The translations under genes and the position numbers were made by a program. Under the pieces are notes generated by a model, which saw only the letters and a list, made by a program, of their open reading frames with translations, was not told where the DNA came from and ran no database searches. Below, one piece after another: positions 36,401 to 46,800 of a stretch of 64,000 nucleotides of DNA (position 1 is its first letter; every line of letters begins with the position of its first letter). Source of the DNA: Amborella trichopoda (taxonomy: Eukaryota > Streptophyta > Magnoliopsida > Amborellales > Amborellaceae); NCBI RefSeq assembly GCF_000471905.2, contig NW_006498527.1:1184737-1248736 (forward strand), written 5' to 3'.

Positions 36401-38861
36401 TCCAGGTCTCTTATCAAATGCTATCTAAACAGTAGAGCTACCATACTTCAGGAGATGCCACTCCCCAGCATTATTTTAAAATGCGATCGCATCACCGCAT
36501 AATGCGCTATGTGCACCGAAATCCCGAGCATTGTTTTAAAATATGGCTGCATCGCCACATATGAGGCCGCATAATGAGCTATGCACCCCAAAGCGTATCG
36601 CATAGGGGGGCATATGTGCTTTGGTGGGATGCACCTGCATATGCGCCACATCCCACCGCATAGTGTGGACAAAAATAGTGCCCACAAGCATGGCATTTTT
36701 TTCAATTCCCCACCTCCAAAAAAGGAAGGGAAAGGGTTTTGGGGATATTAAACCCAACACACCCCCGCCCCCCCCAAAAAAAAAAAATGAAAAATACAAA
36801 AACCAGCCACAAATATGGTTGTTTTTGGATCAAACGAAGAGAAAAAAAAAAAATTGGCAGAAATGCTTCTTGAAAAAATTTCTCAATTTGCTCTGGGTGT
36901 TGGTTGGGTTGTCAATTGGGTTTAGCTTGGGCATTGTTTTGAAGAAGTTTGAGCATATATTCATCAACATATCGAGAGTTTCAAGGGCCAAGAAGATTTG
37001 AAAATTTTATTCAGTCAGTCAGTAAGTGTTTATTTCCTAAATCGTACACTTTGTTTTGGGGGCAATATCTTTTTTTCACAATCTTAGAGTAACAAATATC
37101 CGGCTTGGAATTATGCAAAACTCAAAAATCCAAAAAATCGAAATTGATGTTATTTGTACACTTTGTGGAAATACTTATGCAAGGGGTATTTTTTGCCAAA
37201 AACAACACTCATCCGGGATTATTGAGAAAGGGAAAGCATTCCCACAAGCTGCAGAAGAGATTAAAAGGGAGATTAGAGAACACATGGATAGCTTAAAAAA
37301 AACAAAAAGATTATGAATTATGATAATACGATGTCTTCTAAGTTCTAATGTTTTCTATAAAGTTAGTTTCAAGTTTCTACTTTCTATTTCTAATGTCTTC
37401 TATAAGGGAATTTAGAGTCCTCGACAACTGATAATATTGGAGTTAATGAATAAATTAAATACCTACTATCACATCAATCACCGCCATATTTTTTCCATGT
37501 AATAACCTATTCTTTGAGTTTTTTGGAATTTTTTATATTTACCTCCCCATGACCTCATCAGGACTGCATCCCGCATTTTAAAACACTGGTCCCAGGAGAT
37601 GCCAATTCCAGGATAGGCATCTCCCCAGGACATGCATCTCTAGGTATCCAAACAGATCCTTAGCGTGGTTTAGTTAGTCTAAAATTTATTTGTTAATTGT
37701 GGCCTTGTAGTTTCTAGTCTCCACTTTGATGGAGATATTATCGACCGGATGAATAAAGACAGGAAAAAGGGTATGAAAAGAATACAAATAGTAATGCTAG
37801 TAGTTATCATTCTTATCATCAAAGTTAGAACAATTTGAACAAAAATTTTGACTGGCATAATAAACAAAACAAGTTGACTAGCTAAGAACAAAATGAAACC
37901 ATATGTCTAAAGGGACATGTCACCTGCTCCATGAACCACAACGAAGGCACTTGAATCTATTTTTTGATCCCCAAATTCATGTGCAAAATCTTTGTGGTTA
38001 TTTTCAATACGTTTGCTCCAATCCATCCCGTGCCCATGCCATGAAGAACCCATTATTGCTTCTCTCAATTGTGAGGCAACTAGACTCAGATTTTCATTGT
38101 TTCTCTCCTCAAATTCATGTTTGTGAGTAATTGCAGCACCACCTGAACAATTCAATATCAGAACTGGTTAAAAAGCTTTGCACATTACGAATGTCATGAA
38201 TCCAAAATGGCAGACGCTGATTCTATGGGAACGGGACTGATTCCATAAGAAGTTAAGCACTAGTTATGATGCAGGATGTGAACAATTCCACTATAAAAAA
38301 CAAATCGATCATAAAATAATTGAAAATAAACTTTTCCAAACAATTTGGGTTCTGGGGTTAGTGGGTTAAAAGGCTTAACTCGATACCAATGCCACGAATC
38401 CAAAATTGTGGGCACTGATCCTATAGGAAGGAGGACACTGATTCCATAAGAAGTTAAATACCAGTTATGCAGCTGGATAATGGTTTAGAAACTGATCTTA
38501 ATTAATGAGAACTTGCTCATGGAAAACCCCATCTCTCTCTCCCCAAACCAATGTGTGAGAAACTACATGATTCTAAAACATGTGTGAGAAATACAAACTC
38601 CCACTTGATCATCAATGAGAAAGATAACATAGTGCACATCGAGTGATAAAGAGACACTCGTACAGGGTTCCCATCATGAAAAAACAAAAACTGTAATGCA
38701 TAATGACTAGCTCCTTAAATCTCCTACAAATACATTAACAAGTACAGTGAAGAGGGGAGAGAGAGAAATAGAGAGAGAGAGAGAGAGATGAAAATGGGAA
38801 ATGGGTTTTGCTAACCGAGTTTCACGATGCACTTGAGCCCATAATCAGCGCTCTCCGCCAT
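27415..38861 (-). CDS. IPK: Isopentenyl phosphate kinase, 12 exons
   Basis: Exons in transcript order are 38861-38816, 38142-37924, 35046-34949, 32416-32374, 31896-31835, 31650-31594, 31493-31458, 31033-30956, 30590-30524, 30319-30257, 28027-27924 and 27528-27415. They total 987 nt, 328 aa, close to Arabidopsis IPK; all introns are GT-AG and all phases agree. IPK is a cytosolic amino-acid-kinase-fold enzyme that phosphorylates isopentenyl (and dimethylallyl) phosphate with ATP, returning it to the isoprenoid pool. Visible motifs are VKLGGAAIT (13-21), VVHGAGSFGHF (84-94, His93 the expected catalytic His), SGVHKGG, GMSPFACGWST, VLHGDVVLD, GCTILSGD (188-195), TDVLGVYDRPP (214-224) and AHDTTGGM (263-270). 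The C-terminus ends EWLGTMVRSSSKCIHSDV, slightly longer than Arabidopsis from memory. Transposons fill introns 2, 3 and 10. Confidence 0.95.
28170..29710. mobile_element. 1.5-kb inverted-repeat element in IPK intron 10
   Basis: GGGCTGCACCCTCCTACATT...CCGTTTATTTTGGATGGTG at about 28180-28220 is the inverted form of CCAAATAAATGGATGGTGC and GGTGCAGCCCTGC at about 29660-29697. The interior is CT- and GA-rich with no recognisable protein. Low-complexity reading frames here are not genes. The class is unknown. Confidence 0.5.
29760..29890. repeat. Short repeat cluster in IPK intron 10
   Basis: CTTCTACATGTGCATCCCCT and CTTCTACATGTGCTTCC recur within 60 bp. A neighbouring AAATTGTTTCACG motif resembles the end of MITE family C. 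Confidence 0.4.
32642..33205 (-). repeat. 3' LTR of the gag-only element
   Basis: This 564-bp repeat reads, on the minus strand, from TGATGCAAAAAAAA to the TGCATCA-type end (CTGCATCA). It is slightly shorter than the 5' LTR through small deletions. Confidence 0.85.
33396..33782 (-). CDS. Gag-like N-terminal fragment of the LTR element
   Basis: The frame is 128 codons, starting MTMPPKANPALAMDDRWGQA about 30 bases after the PBS. Residues about 12-55 are predicted coiled coil (AIENLTKAIEDFRTEVHEMN, QERNQRMQRLE). The region RPRDFNIKIDLPKISRS resembles the DYNIKVDIPXFXG step that opens the retrotransposon gag domain in plant Ty3-type elements. The frame then stops, and the usual capsid core and zinc knuckle are missing. 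It may act in packaging or be a non-functional remnant; I cannot tell which. Confidence 0.6.
   Translation of the reverse strand: MTMPPKANPALAMDDRWGQAIENLTKAIEDFRTEVHEMNQERNQRMQRLENNLHREEGARSHIHLAPVIPRQTQGVNFKRNEEIYGPNPRPIERPRDFNIKIDLPKISRSKLFIDCIWCVFGAGPIPN
33825..34419 (-). repeat. 5' LTR of the gag-only element
   Basis: This 595-bp repeat is collinear with 32642-33205 in the same orientation. They share the CTCTCTCAAAGGTCTG-like, GGGAATCCACCCCAAAACAA and AAAATTAAAAGATAAACTAA blocks. Confidence 0.85.
35144..35299 (-). other. Unexplained exon-like ORF in IPK intron 2
   Basis: On the minus strand a strong acceptor (TTTTCTTTTTTCAG) is followed by 51 open codons and a stop. The peptide runs SYGYFGSAFIISGVKN, then LPIDSGVHQAGPFFTPKQ, then MEEEYGLFPKFGPSNGT. 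Codon use and composition look like real coding sequence, with a short hydrophobic start. It does not continue IPK: joined to exon 2 it is read in a different phase and stops quickly, and the true exon 3 is at 34949-35046. I could not identify the family. It may be a captured terminal exon of another gene. Confidence 0.45.
36139..36433. mobile_element. Fold-back MITE
   Basis: The whole element is one hairpin. TGTTTGGATGGCATCTGATA...AGACCTAGAAGATGCATGTC at the left pairs with GACATGCATATTCCAGGTCT...CTATCTAAACAG at the right, with the centre near 36275-36290. The near-perfect pairing suggests fairly recent origin. Confidence 0.75.
37056..37316 (+). pseudogene. BED-type zinc finger fragment, hAT-like transposase
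   Basis: The open frame of 86 codons contains CTLCGNTYARGIFCQKQH followed by IEKGKAFPQAAEEIKREIRE. The C-X2-C ... H spacing and the residues GIF..K.H match the BED finger at the N-terminus of plant hAT transposases. The dimerisation and catalytic domains are absent, so it is a fragment. Confidence 0.55.
38188..38470. repeat. Diverged duplication in IPK intron 1
   Basis: ATGAATCCAAAATGGCAGAC ... GACTGATTCCATAAGAAGTT at 38195-38265 recurs as CACGAATCCAAAATTGTGGG ... ACTGATTCCATAAGAAGTT at 38393-38455. Confidence 0.6.
38758..38790. repeat. GA-rich microsatellite in IPK intron 1
   Basis: GAGAGAG units start 26 bases inside the exon 1 donor at 38815. Confidence 0.8.
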
Positions 38862-39157
38862 TGATAGCAGAAGCTCGAGCTTTAGGGTCGCGTTCTCACC
38901 GTTGCCATAGAAAAGGTGAGAAGCAGGCGCTTATTCATCAGTATATAAGTCTAATATTTTTCCGTACTCATGTGACCTTTGCCTTCTCGCCCGCAGGGGT
39001 CTCAAACGCCTCAATCGGCAAGATGTATAATCGGATGGCTGTGGAGTGTGATTCTACGTCCGAATTCCCCAAGCTGTCGGATTTAAAATTGGATGGTTGA
39101 GGTGACTCAACTCTACTCAAAAGTTCCCTGGGTGTCTTTTTTTGAGAAAAAAATTTC
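38862..39157 (-). promoter_or_regulatory. IPK upstream region
   Basis: The sequence just upstream of the IPK start is GC-richer than its surroundings, as expected for a leader and proximal promoter. A short upstream frame ATGGCAACGGTG...TAA ends before the IPK start on the minus strand. No TATA box was placed. Confidence 0.4.
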
Positions 39158-39430
39158 ATGCTGGAGGCCCTCATTTCTACATTTGCGGTCCCGATGTATA
39201 AGGCATCCATTTTAAAGGTGGATGTCAAATATCTTCTTAATATAATAATTATTTTTAATTTTCAAAAGTTATTTTTAATTTTTAAAAGTTTCTTTTTTTT
39301 TTTTTTCATATTCATATTCATGATCTTCATATTAGAGATTACATGTCCTTAAAAATTAGATCCAAAAATCAATCTCAAAAAAAGATTTTTAAGACGTGCC
39401 TCATTTCTACATGGACTTATAGGAACCGTG
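39158..39430. mobile_element. MITE, family C-like
   Basis: GGCCCTCATTTCTACATTTG at the left and TGCCTCATTTCTACATGG at the right enclose GAGATTACATGTCCTTAAAA, shared with the copies at 39903 and 42791. Confidence 0.55.
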
Positions 39431-39902
39431 TTATTTTTTTCTATATGGACTTATAGAAACCGTGTCATTTTTTTTGTTTTTTAGGTAATCTAGCAAAATC
39501 CCCTAGCCCGGTCAGGAAGAGTGGAACACGTCACATTGTAGTATCTGCCATCTTGATCATCTAGCCTTGAGCCCCTATTGGATGTAAGAGGTGCAAAAAA
39601 TGTGTAAACTAACAATTATTCTAGTTTGTTTTGTAAATTCAAATGAGCTACCTACTTTAAAACCTTCTTAAATCATATTATTGATGTGATGATGAGGTTT
39701 TGATAAATGATGTCTTCATTAATATATTAAAAAAAAATCAAAATTTTTTGGTGACCTAACTAATTCTGTAAGGTATGCTTGATGACTTGATTGTCCTCTC
39801 TCCCCTTAAAGCACAATCCAAACATATTTCCTCACTTTGAGGATACCAACTGCCTAGTAATCACCAACTGCCAAAGCATCTAATAATCATTTCCCAACAG
39901 AA

Positions 39903-40199
39903 GGAAAATTGTTTCATGCGGGCTGTACTGCATTTTTACTTATGCCGTCCAAAAAATGCAAACCATCCATCTTAAAAATGGATGCAAGTAGGTTCTCTAT
40001 CTAAAAACAATGGAAACTAACGGTTCTGATGTTTTCTTATTAGAATAAGTATATATAGTTTTAAGAAATTATTAATTCTTTTCTATTTATATCTCTATGT
40101 TAGAAATTACATGTCTTTAAAAATTAAGTCTTAAAATCCATCTCAAAAAATAGATTTACTAAGAGACCCGAATTTCTACATAACGGGCTTGGCCACATA
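39903..40199 (+). mobile_element. MITE, family C
   Basis: The left end is GGAAAATTGTTTCATGCGGG and the right end is CCGAATTTCTACATAACGGG. The interior includes AAAACAATGGAAACTAACGG and TTACATGTCTTTAAAAATTA. The copy at 42791-43106 is the same element inverted. Confidence 0.7.
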
Positions 40200-41990
40200 A
40201 AAACCGAGCCCTAAACACAATGGCTATACTAATGGCCATGCATGCTATCCAATGTGACTTGGAAATCAAGTATGCATCGCAACTTGCGAAAGATGTGAGT
40301 GTGTGAAGTGCAATTCATGTGTCTATACCCATTTTATGTGCTCCAAATAAATTCTATCCACATAAATATGCCACTTTTCTCTCTCTATTATTCAATATGG
40401 GATTAAAATCCATACCTTTTCTCTTTCCATAAAGAAACATTTTTGAAAAGTTATTGTCTTAAATCATATTATTTTAAAAAATTACGTAGTATTTTACAAA
40501 ATCAAGTAGATATGAAAGAATGTAATTGAACCAGTGATCGAAAGAGCCTGGAGTTCTAATGAAATTATTTTTCTAGAGAAGTCATTCACTTAGAGAGGAG
40601 AAGTTCATTAGAGCGCCAACTAGTTGATTGTACTTATCCTGAGCTTAATATGATCACCAGTCCAATGACATTATCTTGCAGATATACTTGGTGCTTCTCT
40701 CGAGCTTAATATTTTGCTTTCATTGGCAATTAAATTTTTCGTTTTCCTATGTGTTTGGGGTTTTTAATTTTAGAATTATTTATTCAAAAAAGTTTATATA
40801 AAGTTGCTATTTTACTCGTAGAATTAAAGTTGCAATAATCCACACCAATGTTATCAAAATCATTTCACTCCAGCTGTAAAGGTTGAAGTCTTCGAATTTT
40901 CAGATAAAAGTGAAGTGAAGCTCAGGTGCATCCGTTTTGGCTTGCTTTGAGCCGCTTCGGCCCACTTTGGTTTGATTCAGCCTCTTTGGCCGAAGCACAA
41001 AATTGTCTTTTTTAATTTATTTTATTTTTTTTAAAAAAGTATATTAATATATTTTTATAGGTAAATGTATATTTTATTTATATTAATTTTTAAAAAAAAT
41101 TCTAAAGTCATCATCTGAATCAGCCAAAGCACTGAATTGCTTTCTTTTGCCAAGCAAACCGAAAAAGGCTCCAAAAGGAATTTGACAACATTGATCCACA
41201 CTATCAATTTTATTTAGATGATGCACATTTGACATCATTTTAAAACACATTTAACTTTTCAATATTGTATTAAAAACCATGTCAAATCTATATTTTCCAA
41301 CTAAAATGGACTATGCAAACCATCACAACTTTACTTCTATAAGTAAGGTAGCTTGAAGTGCGATTTTAATAAGAGCGCACATACTACTATGTTCCCATTT
41401 TAGCATGGTGCACATCCACTGCCCCAGTTAGAAGCCCCTACTTGGATGTTTTTTCTATCTTAAATTTTGAGAGCCACCTAGGAATCAATAGATGATAATT
41501 CTTAATAGAGAAAATTTTAATTTTGATATTCTAGCACTTAGATCTCACCTTTTACAAATTGGATAGTCTCTATTCAATCTTGAAACATTATTCTCTTCAA
41601 GTACATAAAGGGTCGAATTATAATTTCTTTTATTGAGGTTAATATATGGATTGAAGGTGTTACATCCCTAAATTTTGGGGTCTTGAAATTAATCCCAAAT
41701 GGATTTTACCTGAGGAAGTACATCAACAATATACTCCTTCAATTGTATAATCATTATTCATATATATTTTTTCTCTCGAGTACTCTCCCTCTAGTCCATT
41801 AAATCATGGAGGGGTATCTTCACTTCCTCTCTTTCACACCTTTTGCCCAATAAAACTCTCTTTCCAAATTGCAAGCAATGTGCGGTAGGAGAACAACTTG
41901 GGTATTCGAACTAGATGCCCTACAAATATTTGGTAGCTCAAATTTATTTATTTGTACTAGCAAAATGCACGTGTATTGTACGTATATTTT
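40200..41990. other. AT-rich intergenic DNA
   Basis: No exon or RNA gene was recognised. A stretch rich in GCTTTGAGCC/GCTTCGGCC-type words at about 40915-41165 suggests an old hAT-like MITE, with ends unclear. Confidence 0.4.
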
Positions 41991-41995
41991 AGAAT

Positions 41996-42055
41996 TAAGA
42001 TTCATGTAGCCGATCCTAATTAATTGGAAAAAGGTTAAAATGATGATGATAATGG
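41996..42055 (+). mobile_element. RTE-type LINE 3' tail
   Basis: AAGATTCATGTAGCCGATCC, TAATTGGAAAAAGG, then ATGATGATGATAATGG, is the RTE 3' end with an ATG-repeat tail. It is severely 5'-truncated. Confidence 0.7.
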
Positions 42056-42545
42056 TCAGTCGTGCTTAATTTGCTAAAATTCGTATAAAAGAGCATACGA
42101 TGGTTTGTTGTAGAGAGAGATTGAATTGCCTACTTACAACATTAGAAAATCACCAAATTTCACATGATGGATATGATATCATAAAAGAAATAGTTTCTCA
42201 TTTTAATAATGTAAGTTGACGAAGTTACTTGTTTGTAATTCATTTACAAATCAATCAAAGAAAACCAAAAAATGCACTAAACAATGTTGCAAACGTATTA
42301 TACTGCGCAATAGGAGCATCAACATTGAAAGTGTTATCCAGGACTTGTCCATTTCAAACAAAGGAGGATTACAAAAAGAGCGGACAATAGCTTGATTATA
42401 TGTGAACTTTCCATTTATTGATTATATCTTAACTTTCCATTTAGTTTTGAGCAATGAAAACATGCGTTTAAAATTGCTTTTACAACTGCGAACAATATCA
42501 TACTTATGTCATGATGTGAGGATTTCTCAATATTAATTATATAAA

Positions 42546-42778
42546 AGGATTGTATACAATGAGACCATTTACTTTTGATATAAGGTGGTCACAATTACTT
42601 ACAACTATTCAATATGAAATTTGATAGTTTGGGTGCGTCATAAAGTTCAAAAAAAATATTTTGAAGTTTAAGTTTGGTCAATGGAATAAACATAGCCACC
42701 CAATTTCACATCCAATGGTCAAGATTAATTGTGACCACCTTGTACAAAAGGTAAATTGTCTTATTCTATTATTTTCCA
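42546..42778. mobile_element. MITE, family B, with 8-bp target duplication
   Basis: This 233-bp element is flanked by TATATAAA at 42538-42545 and 42779-42786. Terminal inverted repeats run AGGATTGTATACAATGAGAC, then about 25 bp on ATAAGGTGGTCACAATTA. The 8-bp duplication points to hAT mobilisation. Confidence 0.8.
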
Positions 42779-42790
42779 TATATAAAAAAG

Positions 42791-43106
42791 ACCATGTTTC
42801 TATGCGCCCAATCCCGCATACGTAGAAATGAGGGCCTCTTAATAAATCGATCTTTTAAATGTATTGTAGAAATGAGGGCCTCTTAATAAATCGATCTTTT
42901 AAATGCATTTAAAGGCTTAATTTTTAAAGACATGTAATCTCTGACATGGAGATCATGAATATGAAAATATAAATTAGTTTTAAAACCTAGAAATAATAAT
43001 TCTAGTACGAAAACATTTGGACAGTTAGTTTTCATTGTTTTTAAATAGAAAATCTACTTGACAGCATATATAGAAATACAGTCCAACCCACATGAAACAA
43101 TTTTCC
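42791..43106 (-). mobile_element. MITE, family C, inverted relative to 39903
   Basis: This is the reverse complement of the 39903 copy, ending CATGAAACAATTTTCC. A segment GTAGAAATGAGGGCCTCTTA with ATAAATCGATCTTTTAAATG is duplicated in tandem at its left end. Confidence 0.7.
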
Positions 43107-43263
43107 TATTTAAAAACTTCAGTCAAAGTTCAAAAAAGATAGCCCAAGTGGATTATAAATTATCCAACGAAGAAGATTATTTAATGAAAACATTGCCAAG
43201 TAGGGCGCTGCTACCGTGAAATTGCTAAGGAGCTAAATTGTACAACGCATGCATAAAAGAAAG

Positions 43264-43653
43264 GAAGAAGTTTATATAGAGCTGAGGCTCTAAACAATCA
43301 AATTAGAGCCTACCTCCAAAATTTCACTAGAAGATGTTGTTTTGATGCCTAAATATTCCCAAATTGATCATCTCAAAATCAAGATGCATAGACATGAGAA
43401 AAAAATGGATTTTGAGTTTTAGAAATAGTGCATCTTATAATACATTTTTTGACTGTCAATTTTCAAGATTTTAACGTTTTCATAGATCTACTCGATCTAC
43501 ATTATTTTTTAAGCTTTAAATTTTATAATCAAAGATGAAAATATATTTTAAAACTATCACAAAGATTGCCAATATTGAAACATTATTTCTTGACGCTATT
43601 TGAAGGTAGGCTCTAATTGATTGTTTAGAGCCTTGGCTCTATACAAACCGCAC
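43264..43653. mobile_element. MITE, family A
   Basis: Ends TATAGAGCTGAGGCTCTAAA and TTTAGAGCCTTGGCTCTATA are inverted repeats. The interior matches 1349-1733 (for example CAAATTGATCATCTCAAAAT). No clear target duplication was found. Confidence 0.7.
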
Positions 43654-44440
43654 CTAGAGTCATATAAAAAAGGAAAAACTTCACAATTTCCTTCAAAACA
43701 TGATCTAAAAATACTAGTATATTTTATCGCTACAGTGCATATTGTCAAATTCTATTGGATGTGGGTTAGTAGTTTCACATCTTATCAATCACTGCTCTTC
43801 ACAAACACACTTGTTCAACTATATATGCAATACTTAATAATATGTTAAAAAAAGGTTCCAAATGCTCATATTGGGATAAGAGTTCAAATTTATGCCAACC
43901 ACATAAAGTTATGTTTCCTGTGTAAACACTATTTCTTTAGACAATAACCCTTAATTTGGTCAATATTTTTTCTTTTTGTAAATATCTTAGTCTGTTTCAT
44001 AGAGATTCCTCTAAATGATGCTATATAAAGTTGGCTAACTAAATACATCATCAGATAATTAAATGCCCAAATTTCATATGATTTGTCCTCGCCATTTATT
44101 GATACTCATTGCAAATGCAAATCAAATGGAAAATTGTTTTGCCTTGAAGTTTGTTGGTAAGCTTATATCTTCATATGGTTGTACTTAAATTATTGGAATA
44201 AATACTTTATTTTCATAATGAGTTCCTATAATAATTTCGGCTTTTATGACATTTATTTTAAATGATTTACTTACAAGTCTTGAACGATTGACCATTCCAT
44301 GTTTTGAATTAAATTTGTGTTTTTAATTAAATTTATTAAGAGGACTAATGACGGTACACATTTTTCATACTATATGATGTGGCAACCCACTTGGGTTCAA
44401 TTTATTGATAACCTATTCTAAAATGAATTGTATTTGTTAT
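43654..44440. other. AT-rich intergenic DNA
   Basis: I see no exon, RNA gene or repeat end in this stretch. Confidence 0.45.
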
Positions 44441-44442
44441 CT

Positions 44443-44872
44443 ACAATGATGAGACCGGCATTGCTCTATGAAACGGGGTGTTGAGAAGATAAAAAACAAT
44501 ATACCCATATAATGAGTGTAGCGGAGATGAAGATGTTGAGATGGATGAGTAACAAGATAAGAAGGAATAGAATTCGGAATGAATCTATTCGAGAGAATTT
44601 AGACGTGTCATCAATAGGTAATCAAATAAGAGAGAGTAGACTTAGGTGGGCTGGTCATGTGTGGCACCGATCGAGGTGCGAATTAGTTCAAGTAGAATGA
44701 CTGAAGAGAAAAAATGATAGGGCTAAAAAGACGTGGTTGGAAATAGTCCGAAAAAATATGGAGATTTATGGTCTCACTGAGGATATGGCTTTTAATAGAG
44801 TAGAATGAAGAACCAAGATTCATGTAGCCCACTCCCAAATAATTGAAAAAAGGTCAAAATGATGATGATGAT
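44443..44872 (+). pseudogene. RTE-type LINE 3' region
   Basis: The plus strand encodes the C-terminus of an RTE reverse transcriptase: RPALLYETGC, stop, then MSVAEMKMLRWMSNKIRRNR, RIRNESIRENLDV and RESRLRWAGHVWHRSR. It then carries the 3' end ATTCATGTAGCCCACTCCCA and an ATGATGATGATG tail. Internal stops and frameshifts make it dead. The 62-codon open frame inside it is not a gene. Confidence 0.85.
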
Positions 44873-45099
44873 CTATAGCATAATCAAAACTATAATAAAT
44901 TTATTTTTCTCCTGAAAATCTAATATCACAATATCATTTTAAATTAACAATAATATCATTTCTTGTTGCTAATATACATGATTCCATAATGTCTGCAAAA
45001 TCTATAAAATCTCTTGTAAAATCATACATTTCATTTTTGTCACTGGTCACATTTCATTTAGTAATTTGACGAAGTCCTTATTGTAACTTTTTCTGTCCC

Positions 45100-45730
45100 A
45101 TCTCCAACTTGAATTATAAATGAGGTAAACTATGGGTCATGAAGTGCTCTCATTTTATTTATTCTTTTAATTTCAAATTTGTATTCATTGGCCATAAAAA
45201 AGATTTCGTCAAACATGAATTGATTATTTCATCTCAGGCATCTCCAAGGATGACTACTACTATTTGTCTAAAATCACATTCGAGTACAATAATTTTGCCT
45301 CCAAATATGTCATTGTTTGACATAATATCTTGCAATAATCGATCTAAACATTCAAACACATACTTGGATATAATCGGTGTTTCATCCCATATGATTAATA
45401 ACTTTAATATAATTATGAAATAAGTCATGTTGTTTCACTTTATTTTGAGATTCTACAAACTGATTTTTTTTTATAGGATATAAATGTATTTTAAATCTTG
45501 AAAGAGCTATAATACCCTCCCAGAAGCTTAGTTGTAGTTGAAACAACATCTCCTTTTTTTTTTTTACAGATGTTAATATGGCTAAGCATAAGCATGTTTT
45601 TCCTGTTCCTCCAGGTCCATCAATAAATAGATTTATATTTATTTATTTATTTTCTATGGCATCAATGATTGTTTATGTTCTTTTATAGTTATTGGACGAG
45701 GTCCTCCAGGTCCATAAGCATGTTTTTGTT
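45100..45730 (-). pseudogene. Helitron helicase (PIF1-like) relic
   Basis: On the minus strand the order is LFIDGPGGTGKTCLCLA (Walker A, GPGGTGKT), then STTTKLLGGYYSSFKI, then LLIIWDETPIISKYVFECLD (motif II, WDE), then GGKIIVLECDFRQIVVVI (DFRQ step), matching Helitron Pif1-family helicases. Part of the Walker A region seems repeated (45698-45725). Stops and lost segments mean it is a pseudogene. No Rep domain or Helitron 3' hairpin was seen nearby. Confidence 0.8.
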
Positions 45731-45974
45731 CTTTTATTTTCTGTTGCAGTGATGATTGCCCATATTGTACTTGTTTTTACTCCCTGTGATTTATGGTAAA
45801 CCAAAAGGGATTTTTAATTTTTTCATATATTGTGCTCGCATTGTTGAGTGTTGAAATCCATTAATTTTCCCACTCCAATTTTGAAAAAGTATATATTATA
45901 ATTTGCATTATTGTTATTCTTTATACCTAAAATCCTTGTGTCGATGATCCAATTTTTAGGAGTCTAAGTTTGTG

Positions 45975-46590
45975 GGCTTTAGGTATCAACTTTAAACAAT
46001 CAAAGCAAGGTGCACCTCTAAATCTTGCTAAATGATTAAAAAATTGTGCAAGAAACTCTTTTGGTGGCTTAAAAATTCCAAGGAAAACCTCATGCCTACA
46101 CAATGTGAACGGTGGAAGGATGCATGTTTTAGATTAAATATGGTTACATCCAACGGCCGCTAAAGAGCTTTATTTTTTTACTTAAAAATGATGCTTATTT
46201 GAAATTTGTTGTGTATGTTTTTAGGAAAAAATTATATAAGGATGCAACCTTATAATGTAGAACTACGGATGCACCTCAAAAATTTAGTTTTAATGTTGAA
46301 AAACCCTTTGATTGATCATCTCAACATCGAGATGTATGACCATGAAAAATAAAAAGATTTTAAGTCTCAGAAATAGTGCATTTTACAACATATTATCTAC
46401 ACCGTCAATTTTCAAGATTTCATATGTTTAGAGATCTACTTGATTTTAACTATTTTTGAAATTTAAAATTTTATAATTAGATATAAAAATAGATTTTGAG
46501 ATAATCCTAAGAACATTTTATATCAAAATTATATAACATGATAAATTTTGAAGGTGCTCCTTACATCTACAGCTACGAATGCATCCGTAT
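45975..46590. mobile_element. MITE pair with AACCTTA/GGTGCACCTC ends
   Basis: AACTTTAAACAATCAAAGCA and GGTGCACCTCTAAATCTTGC, then a second start AAGGATGCAACCTTATAATG with GGATGCACCTCAAAAATTTA, and the end TTTTGAAGGTGCTCCTTACA, look like two related insertions, the second at about 46230-46590. The ends are imprecise. Confidence 0.45.
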
Positions 46591-46619
46591 GCCAACTGCA
46601 CCCACGTTTTTATATGGCA

Positions 46620-46745
46620 CATCAAATAAAAATGATAAAAAATATTTTAAACAAAAATCGATAAAAAATATTTTAAAAAAAAATTAACCAAAATACCCTT
46701 AAATTGCTTTAAAGGTATTTTTAGTCCAACTTTTTTACAAAAAAT
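46620..46745. mobile_element. MITE core relic
   Basis: TTAACCAAAATACCCTTAAA facing TTTAAAGGTATTTTTAGTCC is the same central palindrome seen at 781, 2411, 2981 and 53738. No terminal repeats were recognised. Confidence 0.5.
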
Positions 46746-46800
46746 TCCACAAGCAAGAAATATTCTTACAAATAAATTTTAATACGATATTTATTATAAT

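Larger units (their letters stand above)
35866..37650. mobile_element. Nested DNA transposon remnants in IPK intron 2
   Basis: Outer ends TAGGGCCAGTTTGGATATC (35868) and GGTATCCAAACAGATCCTTA (37636) are inverted repeats of the GGNCNTGTTTGGATA type. Inside, GGAGATGCC(TCTCC) motifs repeat, a perfect-looking fold-back MITE sits at 36139-36433, and two further GC-rich segments (36480-36660) repeat AAAATRYGGCTGCATCGCC-like sequence. A BED-finger fragment lies at 37056-37316. Boundaries among the nested pieces are approximate. Confidence 0.55.

Noticed and set aside
37907..38155. 82-codon minus-strand frame as a separate gene
   Set aside because: It is exon 2 of IPK read through its splice sites.
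44512..44700. 62-codon plus-strand frame as a small gene
   Set aside because: Its residues are the C-terminus of an RTE reverse transcriptase, followed by the LINE 3' end and ATG tail.
45139..45423. 94-codon plus-strand frame
   Set aside because: It is the shadow of the minus-strand Helitron helicase relic.
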